From: Pseudomonadota bacterium
GTDB lineage: Bacteria > Desulfobacterota > Syntrophia > Syntrophales > JADFWA01
DNA length: 10,778 bases
Direction: 5' to 3'
Assembly: GCA_030610915.1 (NCBI GenBank)
Contig: JAUWQS010000032.1
Coordinates: 1-10,778, forward strand
Numbering within the stretch: position 1 is the first letter of the stretch; the number at the start of each line of letters is the position of its first letter. Shown one piece after another: positions 1 through 6,766 of the stretch. Below the pieces are notes generated by a model that saw only the letters and a program-made list of their open reading frames with translations, did not search any database and was not told where the DNA came from. Made by a program: the position numbers and the translations under genes.

Positions 1-117
1 GAGCTCAGCCGAGCAGTACAAAAGCATGAAGGCTGAATTTCCAATTTCTAATTTCTAATTTCAATGTTCGGTGAACGCTTATCGTGGTTCGAGACCAACA
101 CTTTAAAAATGTAATCC

Positions 118-138
118 CCCTATTTATTGAGCTGATAC
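118..138. repeat. Solo end of the GCTCAATAAATAGGG repeat
   Basis: The sequence CCCTATTTATTGAGCTGATAC matches, in reverse complement, the left end of the element at 2141-2233 at 19 of 21 positions and closely resembles its right end. Only one end is present here, directly abutting the palindromic repeat at 139-193. It is probably a fragment of a dispersed non-coding repeat. Confidence 0.55.
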
Positions 139-193
139 TAACTACTCAAGTTGTTTAGGCTGAATAGCTTCAGCCTGACTACGTGAGTAGTTA
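139..193. repeat. Nested palindromic repeat, family A copy 1
   Basis: Outer arms TAACTACTCA (139-148) and TGAGTAGTTA (184-193) are perfect 10-bp inverted repeats. Inside them, AGGCTGAA (157-164) and TTCAGCCT (169-176) form a perfect 8-bp stem with a 4-nt loop. The same outer arms, and the same sequence next to the left arm, recur at 5165-5240, so this is a dispersed element. No T-run follows the stem on the minus strand, so it is not a standard intrinsic terminator for the gene at 450-860, though it could fold in the RNA. Confidence 0.7.
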
Positions 194-449
194 CCGTTAA
201 TGTTCCCTCTGTTCTTCAAAACGAGTATAGCCACTCCTGTTCAAAATATAGAAGTGACTATACCATTACTACTCTTTTCTTTTATAAATAGTGTCCATCC
301 TAAATGGTCTTTTTGCCCAATATCTGCGTTATGCTCAAAAAATAATCCTCGGAATATCAAATATATGCCTGCTGTTATTTCTTTCGCATACCTTGATCTT
401 GAACAAAAATCCTCATTTTTGGATGGACACCAACTATCAGTACCGGCCC

Positions 450-860
450 TTAATCCACAAGGCTAAACAACGGTCTTGTGACTTCACCATCCGAGTACTT
501 GTCTCCGGGAAAAACCTTGTGCCCTAACTTTACTTTCCTTCCGATCAATTGCATGTCGATCTTGGCCAGCTCCATTTCGCACAGATTACCCATTATCCAA
601 GGTCCCTCATCGAGCTCAACCACCACAATGGTGTAGGGGGCTTCATTCTGTCTGCCCTCCGGAGCTACATACATAGTCGAAAAGGTGACAATCTTGCCAG
701 TGCCGCCCAGTTGGGTAACTTCGAGGTTCGTTCCAGTACACTCCTGACATGTTATTTTTGGCGGACATGTAATCGCTTGACAATCATTACACTTAATCCC
801 CATTAACTTGTTACGCTTCAGAGCCTTGCTATATTCCTTAAAAGTAATCTTATATTCCAT
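450..860 (-). CDS. DUF35 zinc-ribbon/OB-fold protein, candidate thiolase partner (BbsA-like)
   Basis: This 136-residue protein has the usual size and two-part build of a stand-alone DUF35 protein. A rubredoxin-like zinc ribbon has cysteines C24, C27, C38 and C41 (KCNDC and TCQEC), with an extra C32. An OB-fold follows, from about residue 50 to the end. In the known family, such proteins bind SCP2-type thiolases or aldolases and help bind CoA: the archaeal thiolase/HMG-CoA synthase bridge, ChsH2 with Ltp2, and BbsA with BbsB. It lies 39 bp downstream of the thiolase at 900-2075 in the same direction, so it is most likely that thiolase's subunit. The ATG start has a GGGAGGAG ribosome site about 6 nt upstream. 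The similarity to BbsA is in size and context only. The cytosolic location is inferred from the absence of a signal peptide or membrane segment. Confidence 0.88.
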   Translation of the reverse strand: MEYKITFKEYSKALKRNKLMGIKCNDCQAITCPPKITCQECTGTNLEVTQLGGTGKIVTFSTMYVAPEGRQNEAPYTIVVVELDEGPWIMGNLCEMELAKIDMQLIGRKVKLGHKVFPGDKYSDGEVTRPLFSLVD

Positions 861-899
861 ATTGTTCTCCTCCCTGCGAACATACTTATTGGTTATTTA

Positions 900-2075
900 T
901 TAATCAGTCTTTAAAATCAGATTGCAAATTATCCCATCTCCACCCAAGGTATCCACAAGTCCTACCTTGGCTCCCTCTACCTGTCTTCCCTCGTCAACCA
1001 GCTCACCTCTCAATTGCTTTACAATCTCATGGGTCTGTGAGACGCCGGTTGCTCCTATCGGGTGGCCTTTGGACTTCAAACCGCCAGACATATTTATGGG
1101 TATCTTACCCCCCATATCCATCTCGCCTTTCTCCCAGAGGTCGCCCGCAGTGCCATACTCAGCCAGACCAAGACACTCTGCCGCAATGATGCTCGCAATA
1201 CTGAAACAATCATGAAGCTCACAGATGTCTACATCTTCCGGTCCTAACCCCGACATGTCATAGGCCTGTTTAACGGACACCTCACGCGCCCTGATTCTTG
1301 GCAAATATTTGTACTGAGAGCTCATCTTCCCTGATGATGACTGACCATGACCAGCAATATAAACCGGCTTATCGGTAAGCTTCTTCGCCACATCTTCAGA
1401 GGCCACAATAACGGCAGCAGCGCCATCAGAAAAAGGACAACAATCAAGCAACTGCAAGGGTGAAGCAACCATGAAACCACTCAATACTTTTTCAACCGTT
1501 ATCTCCTTCCTAAACTGCGCATGTGGGTTCCTGGCACCATACTTATGAGACTGAACCGATATTATAGCCATCTGTTCTTTAAGCTTTGCAAGCGGGATAT
1601 TATGTTTTGAAGAATAAAGATGGGCCAGCAGGGCAAAATAACCGGGAAAGGTGAGACCCGCCGCAGATTCATATCGGCTATCATGCGCCATCGCAAATGT
1701 CCGTGTCGCAAGCGGAGTGCCCATTGCCGTGGCCTTTTCCGTGCCGCCGGCCAGGACTATGTCATAATGACCTGAAGCGACCCACATAGCAGCGTCTCTT
1801 ATCGCCATGGTTCCCGATGCGCATGCTCCCTCAAACCTTGTGGCGGGAACATACATACATCCTATTTCATTGGCAATGAAGGACTGTATCATGGCCTGCC
1901 CTTCACAAAAACCGCCCAAACAATTGCCACAATTTAAGGCCTGTATGTCTTTGGGTTTCAAATTTGACCCGTAAATGGCATCCATGGCCGCCTCTGCAAA
2001 CATCTCAACCTCTGTCTTTGGCGAGTCAAACATAAAATTTGTATGACCCGTGCCAACTACTGCAACTCTTCTCAT
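900..2075 (-). CDS. SCP2-type thiolase family protein (BbsB-like)
   Basis: This 391-residue protein has the full length of a thiolase. The nucleophile is C85 in GACASGT. The SCP2-type motif HDCF (288-291) supplies the second cysteine, C290, and GHPIGATG holds H338. NPHAQFR (183-189) and SDGAAAVI (216-223) are also typical. All catalytic positions are intact, so it should cleave or form a 3-oxoacyl-CoA, or act as a retro-aldolase like Ltp2. It is clearly more distant from the two 403-residue thiolases here than they are from each other. The DUF35 gene 39 bp downstream makes a BbsAB-like heteromer likely. In Thauera and Geobacter that enzyme thiolyses benzoylsuccinyl-CoA, but the substrate here is not shown. 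The start is an ATG with an AAAGGAGG ribosome site 5-6 nt upstream. A terminator-like hairpin and a 356-bp gap precede it, suggesting its own transcript. Confidence 0.93.
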   Translation of the reverse strand: MRRVAVVGTGHTNFMFDSPKTEVEMFAEAAMDAIYGSNLKPKDIQALNCGNCLGGFCEGQAMIQSFIANEIGCMYVPATRFEGACASGTMAIRDAAMWVASGHYDIVLAGGTEKATAMGTPLATRTFAMAHDSRYESAAGLTFPGYFALLAHLYSSKHNIPLAKLKEQMAIISVQSHKYGARNPHAQFRKEITVEKVLSGFMVASPLQLLDCCPFSDGAAAVIVASEDVAKKLTDKPVYIAGHGQSSSGKMSSQYKYLPRIRAREVSVKQAYDMSGLGPEDVDICELHDCFSIASIIAAECLGLAEYGTAGDLWEKGEMDMGGKIPINMSGGLKSKGHPIGATGVSQTHEIVKQLRGELVDEGRQVEGAKVGLVDTLGGDGIICNLILKTD

Positions 2076-2140
2076 TTCTACCTCCTTTTATTTGCGGTAC
2101 TGATAGACCGCTGTAATCCGACACAATATAAACTTACAGC

Positions 2141-2233
2141 GTAATAGCTCAATAAATAGGGATAGGGGCGACTTTAGTCGCCCACATCGGGAGGTTATAA
2201 AACCTCCCCTACCCTGATTTATTGAGCCGATAC
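2141..2233. repeat. Element with inverted ends and two internal hairpins, family B
   Basis: The ends GCTCAATAAATAGGG (2147-2161) and CCCTGATTTATTGAGC (2212-2227) are inverted repeats. Between them lie two perfect 8-bp stems: GGGCGACT/AGTCGCCC (2166-2173 and 2176-2183) and GGGAGGTT/AACCTCCC (2189-2196 and 2201-2208). One end also occurs at 118-138, and a degenerate piece at about 8365-8382. There is no coding capacity, and it looks like a small dispersed palindromic element. Confidence 0.65.
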
Positions 2234-2337
2234 CTTACAGCCTTCAAACAACTGTAAATTAGTCAACGACAATAAAGCACAACACGAAGCGCCTTAAATC
2301 TCGTCAAATAATTTGTTTTATCAAAAATTTACAAACT

Positions 2338-2381
2338 AAAAAAATCCTCCCTGTTCCGCCTTTGTAAAGGGAGAACAGGGG
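2338..2381 (-). terminator. Intrinsic terminator after thiolase copy 1
   Basis: On the minus strand, CCCTGTTC (2380-2373) pairs perfectly with GAACAGGG (2356-2349). An inner CCTT/AAGG stem with a TACA loop sits inside, separated by a symmetrical 2x2 internal loop. After a short AGGA, a run of seven T follows (A run at 2338-2344 on the plus strand). It begins about 50 bp past the stop at 2432, the expected place for termination. Confidence 0.75.
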
Positions 2382-2431
2382 AATTTTATAACACCAAATC
2401 ATACATCGTATCAAGTTTGTAAACTTCTCGT

Positions 2432-3643
2432 TTATAACTCATTGCCAAAGATTGCCACACTGCAGACCATACTGCCACAGACACCTCCATGGTTATGGGT
2501 AAGTCCAAGCCTCAGATCCTGCTTTAACTGTCTCTCTTCAGGTTCTGCTTTACCCTGGAGCTGCTTGTAAATCTCATAGGCCATTCTAATACCGGATGCA
2601 CCGATGGGATGGCCAAAACACTTTAACCCACCATCGCTCTGACAGGGAACCTTGCCGTCAAAATCGTAAAACCCGTCTTCAATATCTTTTCCAGCCTTAC
2701 CAATAGGCGAAATCTGAAGACTCTCACAGGTGATTAATTCACTGATGGAAAAGCAGTCGTGAACCTCCATCAGGCTTATCTCTTCCCTTGGATTTTTTAT
2801 GCCCGCCTCTTCGTATGCCTTGACTCCCGGAACACGGGTTGATTCAAGATGGACGCCATCCCAGCTCTGGTGCCCGATTCCGGTTGATGGCGTGAGTGAA
2901 AGCTGAAGCGCTTTGGCATAAATTGGATCAGGCCTGAAGTCTTTTGCCATATCGGCGCGGACAATAATGGCCGCAGCTGCGCCGTCACTGACCCCGCAGC
3001 AGTCGAACAATCCAAGCGGATCGGCGATTATCGGGGCATTCATTATGGCCTCTATGGTCGGCAGACGTCGAAGATGCGCTCTTGGGTTGCTGACTCCATT
3101 TTGATGGCTCTTCCATGATATCCTGGCAAGAATCCTCTTGATCTCTTCACGCGTCAGGCCATATTTTGCGCGATAGGCATTTGCTATCTGCGCAAACATG
3201 CCTGGAGCTGTCAGGTTTGGATAATAGAACATCTGTTCCGTTCCCGCAACCGACCCAATATCCGGCAGTCCACCAAACCCTGTGTCTTTTAGCTTCTCCG
3301 CGCCAAGCGCAAGGGCAATATCACATGCGCCTGATGCCACGCCATAACACGCCCCGCGAATAGCCTCTGTCCCGCTTGTGCAAAAATTCTCCACCCTTGT
3401 CACAGGGATATTTGGAAGCTTAAGCGCCCTTGCCAGCGCTATACCGCCTTTACCGGCATTATGCTCTTCAAAGCAGGTGGAAAACCATGCTGCGTCGATA
3501 TCCTTAATCCCTATTCCCGCGTCTTCCGCAGCCTCCTTATAGGCATCAACCATCAGATCTTGCAGTGTTTTATCCCACAACTCCCCATACCTGGTGCAAC
3601 CCATACCAATAATTGCAACTTTATTCTTTATCCCTTCTGCCAT
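2432..3643 (-). CDS. SCP2-type thiolase, copy 1
   Basis: This 403-residue thiolase-superfamily enzyme has nucleophile C88 in NFCTSGT, HDCF at 295-298 with second cysteine C297, and catalytic H345 in FGHPIGASG. The glycine-rich end NHGGVCG (384-390) is also present, so it should be active in 3-oxoacyl-CoA thiolysis or condensation, acting in the cytosol. The start is an ATG with AGGAGG 8 nt upstream. The stop of the HMG-CoA-synthase-like gene is only 15 bp away, so translation is probably coupled. This pairing mirrors the archaeal thiolase/HMG-CoA synthase/DUF35 complex, and the DUF35 domain fused to the neighbour may dock here. The gene is duplicated at 6767-7978 with about 26 substitutions and no length change; this copy is the one still joined to the intact neighbour. 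Confidence 0.93.
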   Translation of the reverse strand: MAEGIKNKVAIIGMGCTRYGELWDKTLQDLMVDAYKEAAEDAGIGIKDIDAAWFSTCFEEHNAGKGGIALARALKLPNIPVTRVENFCTSGTEAIRGACYGVASGACDIALALGAEKLKDTGFGGLPDIGSVAGTEQMFYYPNLTAPGMFAQIANAYRAKYGLTREEIKRILARISWKSHQNGVSNPRAHLRRLPTIEAIMNAPIIADPLGLFDCCGVSDGAAAAIIVRADMAKDFRPDPIYAKALQLSLTPSTGIGHQSWDGVHLESTRVPGVKAYEEAGIKNPREEISLMEVHDCFSISELITCESLQISPIGKAGKDIEDGFYDFDGKVPCQSDGGLKCFGHPIGASGIRMAYEIYKQLQGKAEPEERQLKQDLRLGLTHNHGGVCGSMVCSVAIFGNEL

Positions 3644-3658
3644 TTATTAATCCTCCTC

Positions 3659-5119
3659 TTATGCGTTTTTTTCGAGTACCGGCACGGCCTTCCAGAAATA
3701 TGTTACTATCCCTCTTCCCTTGTCCACATGTTTTCGACGGAAACTCATCCTTACAGACAGCCCCACATCAAGTGAATCAAGGTTACAGTCTGTAATATCA
3801 AGGTAGAGTCTTCCACCCTCATCAAAATCGACCAGACCGTAGATTGCGGGAGGATCCATACTAAAAGCCAGATTATCTCCGGTGTAGGAAATTATACGCC
3901 CGACCCTGTCATGAAAAAAATAATCCTCCATCTGATCAATGGCTCCGCACTCAGGATTAATACAGACACGCTGTTTTGGATACTGAGGAGTGCTGCATAC
4001 CTTGCATCTTGAGCCGCAGAGGGCAGAAATCCCATCCCCTTCTCTATACATCATGGACATCCTCTTAATGGGAGTCTCTTCACCGCGAATTCCTACATCT
4101 ACAGGAATCAGATCACGGAACACCAGATATTTCACATAATTGTCCAGCACCGCCTTCTGGCTTAGATGTCCTTTTATGCCCATCCTGTCTCTTACCTTTT
4201 CAATCTGACCGGTTACCTCAAAGAAGAGAACATCACACCCGTTGCCATAACCCGCAACAAGTATCTTGTCCCCAGGTTTTGCCTCTTCAAGGGCAGCTAC
4301 CAGCATCATCGGAGCAAGAGCTGAACCGGTATCCCCAACATTGCCTATCAGATTATCCTGAAGCCTGTCAGCTTCAATTCCCAATTTCTTGGAGAGCTCC
4401 TTCAACGCTCCACCGACAGGACAGCTAATTGCCACCTTGGCAAAATCACCAATCTTCATACTATATTTCTCAAGAAAACCGGCCACAGCTTCCGATATGA
4501 TCTTTACATATCCTTCATCCCTGATCCATCTTGCCTCCCAGCCATGAATAAATCTCTCTTCCTGCATCCGGCGATGATCAATAAAATCTCTGGAAACAGA
4601 ATGACTCCCCTTTAATTCAGCAATAACATCGTCCTTGCCAACGGTAAAGGCGGCGGCGCCATCGCCAAAGGTGTGTTCCATGTTGCTGCCCGTCTTTCCC
4701 TGCCTTGAATCCGCGGCGCATACAAGAAAATTCTTTATCCCTTCCAATCTTACGGCATCACAGGCAGAAATCAGGGCACTGGTACCCGATTTGAGGGAGG
4801 CGCCAAAATCAGCGGTTCTGACATCCGGTCTCAGAGCAAGGGCAGCCGCACATATTGCGGCATTCTGACGCTCTAAATATGGAGCGGTTGTTGAACCAAG
4901 ATATAATCCATCTATGCTATCCCGATCACAACCGGTCAGACAATCCCGGGCTGCCGCCACAGCCATGGTAATACCGTCCTCATCATAATTTGCAACAGCC
5001 TTCTCTCCCCTTGCCACACCTGCAGTGGCCGAGTTGAACCAACCCATAGCCGAAAAGATAGTCTTACGATTCAACCTGTAACGTGGAATATAAGCCCCAT
5101 AAGAAGTGATCCCAACCAT
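3659..5119 (-). CDS. HMG-CoA synthase-like protein fused to DUF35, canonical active-site residues apparently lost
   Basis: This 486-residue protein has two parts. Residues 1 to about 355 follow archaeal/COG3425 HMG-CoA synthase, from VGITSYGAYIPRYRL through GDGAAAFTVG (152-161), GNVGDTGSALAP (259-270) and KPGDKILVAGYGNG (281-294). Residues about 365-486 form a DUF35 domain with zinc-ribbon cysteines C372, C375, C386 and C391, then an OB-fold ending YFWKAVPVL. By-eye alignment to archaeal synthases puts the catalytic Glu at T77 (YLGSTTAPY), Cys at L109 (GASLKSGT) and His at S232 (AISCPVGG). True HMG-CoA synthase chemistry is therefore doubtful. A structural or CoA-binding role with the adjacent thiolase, or a repurposed reaction, is inferred. 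The ATG start has AGGAGG 10 nt upstream, and the N-terminus matches the family's usual start. Confidence 0.88.
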   Translation of the reverse strand: MVGITSYGAYIPRYRLNRKTIFSAMGWFNSATAGVARGEKAVANYDEDGITMAVAAARDCLTGCDRDSIDGLYLGSTTAPYLERQNAAICAAALALRPDVRTADFGASLKSGTSALISACDAVRLEGIKNFLVCAADSRQGKTGSNMEHTFGDGAAAFTVGKDDVIAELKGSHSVSRDFIDHRRMQEERFIHGWEARWIRDEGYVKIISEAVAGFLEKYSMKIGDFAKVAISCPVGGALKELSKKLGIEADRLQDNLIGNVGDTGSALAPMMLVAALEEAKPGDKILVAGYGNGCDVLFFEVTGQIEKVRDRMGIKGHLSQKAVLDNYVKYLVFRDLIPVDVGIRGEETPIKRMSMMYREGDGISALCGSRCKVCSTPQYPKQRVCINPECGAIDQMEDYFFHDRVGRIISYTGDNLAFSMDPPAIYGLVDFDEGGRLYLDITDCNLDSLDVGLSVRMSFRRKHVDKGRGIVTYFWKAVPVLEKNA

Positions 5120-5164
5120 ATTCTTAATTCCTCCTTTTTATAGCAGTAATCTAAACTCTTAACA

Positions 5165-5240
5165 TAACTACTCAAGTTGTTCAGGCTGAAGGCCATTTCC
5201 TGCGGTGCGCCTACCGCCTACATACCTGACTGAGTAGTTA
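5165..5240. repeat. Palindromic repeat, family A copy 2
   Basis: The outer arms TAACTACTCA (5165-5174) and TGAGTAGTTA (5231-5240) are identical to those at 139-193. The left half continues to match (AGTTGTT, then AGGCTGAA). The interior differs and is 21 bp longer, so the inner stem of copy 1 is not kept. Confidence 0.7.
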
Positions 5241-5353
5241 CCTCTCACCCTTAGCATCAATACCCCCCCCTGTTGATGCGCCAGGTTACACTCATTTTTA
5301 ATAGACAGGCACAGACCCTTTATCTGCCCCGGCCAGGCAGGTACTCCACTCCG

Positions 5354-5383
5354 TAGTAGATCGGGGGGGTATCTCGCCCGACA
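5354..5383. repeat. Degenerate copy of the CGCCCGAC hairpin repeat, family D
   Basis: The sequence starts GTAGTAGATCGGG and ends TCTCGCCCGAC. It corresponds in reverse complement to 10731-10757, with several changes and a short G-run expansion in the stem. It is probably a decayed dispersed repeat. Confidence 0.5.
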
Positions 5384-5470
5384 AATGCGGCCTCGGATGA
5401 AGCCTCGTTAAAGAAGTTTAAAGCCTCGCCTCTGACCTGAAAATTCCGACTCATCTAATACAGTATCTTG

Positions 5471-6610
5471 TTATTTCAGGCTCCGGCTGATGATCATACG
5501 CTGCACCTCGTTTGTTCCCTCGATGATCTGCATGATCTTGGCCCCCATATAATAGCGGGATACTGCGTACTCTTTCATAAAACCGTATCCCCCGTGAATC
5601 TGGAAGGCATCGCTGGCAATCCTCTCCAAATTCGTCGAGGCAAAGAGTTTTGCATATGATGCCGCTACATTATAAGGCATGTTGTTGTCTCTCAACCAGG
5701 CCGCTTTGAGATACATATTTCGCGCCAGCTCAATATTCATGGCCATATCGGCCAGTTTAAAAGAAACCCCCTGAAAGCTGAAGATCGGCTTCCCAAATTG
5801 AACCCTCTCCTTTGCATATTTCAGAGAAGCATTCAGACATGCCTGCCCCATACCAACACAAACAGCTCCAACGCCGATACGACCAACTGCAAGAACAGTC
5901 ATATGCTGGGCAAATCCTTTACCTTCCTCTCCCAGAAAAAGATCTTTCGAAATACGACAATCTTCAAATACCAACTCGTACGTAGGAAAGTGGTGAAATG
6001 CGATCTTGTCGTATTCCTGGCCAAGATTAAAACCGGGAGTGCCTATGGGCGCTATAAAGGTGTTGAGCACATTTTTGTCTTTTCCCCTGGTAATGGCAGT
6101 AATAATAGAAAGAGAGGCATCCTTATGAGAAATATTGGAAATGAACTGTTTGGTGCCGTTGATAACCCACGCATCCCCATCGAGCACCGCCGTGGTCTTG
6201 GTGGCGGAGGCATCGGAACCTGCCTGCGGTTCGGTAAGCCCAAATGCCCCGATTGTTTTGCCTTGAGCCATGGGAACCAGCCACTTCTGCTTCTGTTCTT
6301 CCGTGCCAAACTCACATAGCTCATTCGCCACATCACAAACTGTAACATCGAGTAAAGCACCAAGTCCTGCATCGCCCCGAGAGATCTCCTCTATGCAAAG
6401 ACACTGGCCAATCCAGTCGCCACCGCTTCCACCGTATTTTTCCGGAAATGGGATTCCCATCATCCCGAGATCGGACATCTGCCCTGTAATGTCATAGGGA
6501 TAATCGTGTATTTTAACCATCTCCTCGGCTCTCGGAGCTATAACATCATCTGAAAACTTTGCTGCCATATCCCTGATCATCTGTTGTTCTTCAGTTAATT
6601 GAAAATTCAC
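5471..6610 (-). CDS. Acyl-CoA dehydrogenase
   Basis: This FAD-dependent enzyme introduces the alpha,beta double bond into an acyl-CoA and passes electrons to electron-transfer flavoprotein. From the GTG at 6610 it is 379 residues, normal for the family. Features in order are the helical N-domain (FQLTEEQQMIRD), the flavin/substrate motif GAFGLTEPQAGSD (121-133), the beta domain, and the C-domain with ERVQFGKPI (268-276) and QIHGGYGF (337-344). The catalytic base is E364 in IIEGTNEVQR. The region usually written like GIR.S.T reads AFHHFPTYEL (204-213), so substrate contacts may be unusual. GTG is chosen because AGGAGG lies 6 nt upstream and the family N-terminus begins there. The frame stays open to 6751, but that extension has no family similarity. 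The neighbours supply the remaining beta-oxidation steps. The exact acyl group is unknown. Confidence 0.94.
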   Translation of the reverse strand: MNFQLTEEQQMIRDMAAKFSDDVIAPRAEEMVKIHDYPYDITGQMSDLGMMGIPFPEKYGGSGGDWIGQCLCIEEISRGDAGLGALLDVTVCDVANELCEFGTEEQKQKWLVPMAQGKTIGAFGLTEPQAGSDASATKTTAVLDGDAWVINGTKQFISNISHKDASLSIITAITRGKDKNVLNTFIAPIGTPGFNLGQEYDKIAFHHFPTYELVFEDCRISKDLFLGEEGKGFAQHMTVLAVGRIGVGAVCVGMGQACLNASLKYAKERVQFGKPIFSFQGVSFKLADMAMNIELARNMYLKAAWLRDNNMPYNVAASYAKLFASTNLERIASDAFQIHGGYGFMKEYAVSRYYMGAKIMQIIEGTNEVQRMIISRSLK

Positions 6611-6622
6611 ATTCCGCCTCCT
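6608..6622 (-). promoter_or_regulatory. Ribosome site fixing a GTG start (ATGTGA context)
   Basis: On the minus strand, AGGAGG (6622-6617) is followed 6 nt later by GTG (6610-6608), giving VNFQLTEEQ. The GTG is embedded in ATGTGA, so the overlapping ATG is immediately followed by TGA and cannot start a protein. Ribosomes here should use GTG. Confidence 0.75.
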
Positions 6623-6690
6623 TTTTAAGAAAAAATAAGGTGATATCTCAACAAGTTCGGGCAGGCCGTTCGACAAGCGCACCTGCAAAA

Positions 6691-6715
6691 CTAAGGACAT
6701 CTCTACTGCCCTTAG
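6691..6715 (-). terminator. Weak possible terminator after thiolase copy 2
   Basis: CTAAGG and CCTTAG arms (6710-6715 and 6691-6696) are perfect 6-bp inverted repeats with a 13-nt loop, followed by only four T on the minus strand. It lies about 50 bp beyond the stop at 6767. It could attenuate rather than end transcription. Confidence 0.25.
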
Positions 6716-6766
6716 GGTCACCGTGAATTGGATAAACCTTTCGATATCCACAGATTGCCGACGATG

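Larger units (their letters stand above)
1..449. other. Gene-free left flank with repeats
   Basis: No convincing gene is seen downstream of the DUF35 gene. Positions 41-61 hold a short tandem stretch of the unit TTTCTAA. Positions 118-138 match the end of the repeat at 2141-2233, and 139-193 form a nested palindrome; both are listed separately. Positions 200-449 are A/T-rich. A minus-strand frame is open from 462 to 241 but has no ATG or GTG start and no recognisable product. The plus-strand frames here have no ribosome site worth noting. Confidence 0.6.
2076..2431. other. Intergenic spacer with terminator and repeat
   Basis: This spacer between the thiolases at 900-2075 and 2432-3643 holds a hairpin-rich repeat (2141-2233) and an intrinsic terminator (2338-2381). 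It must also contain any promoter for the downstream pair, but I could not pick a convincing -35/-10 pair. No coding frame is supported. Confidence 0.6.
5120..5470. other. Repeat-filled spacer
   Basis: This 351-bp gap lies between the acyl-CoA dehydrogenase and the HMG-CoA-synthase-like gene. It holds the family A palindrome (5165-5240), then GCATCAA/TTGATGC arms (5254-5260 and 5273-5279) enclosing a run of eight C, then a copy of the GTAGTAG...CGCCCGAC repeat (5354-5383). GCCTCG recurs three times between about 5390 and 5430. No coding frame or clear promoter is seen. Confidence 0.55.

Noticed and set aside
241..462. Minus-strand frame open for 73 codons just downstream of the DUF35 gene, with a plausible-looking amino-acid mix.
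   Set aside because: It has no ATG or GTG start, no ribosome site and no family I recognise, and its stretch overlaps A/T-rich non-coding sequence. It could be a relic but is not supported.
200..527. Overlapping plus-strand frames near the left end.
   Set aside because: They overlap each other, one runs into the antisense of the DUF35 gene, and the products resemble nothing known.
5798..6319. Long plus-strand frame of 173 codons antisense to the acyl-CoA dehydrogenase.
   Set aside because: It is a shadow of a strongly conserved gene and shows no domain of its own.
6611..6751. In-frame 47-residue N-terminal extension of the acyl-CoA dehydrogenase.
   Set aside because: The AGGAGG site and family N-terminus place the start at the GTG at 6610; the extension has no similarity to dehydrogenases.
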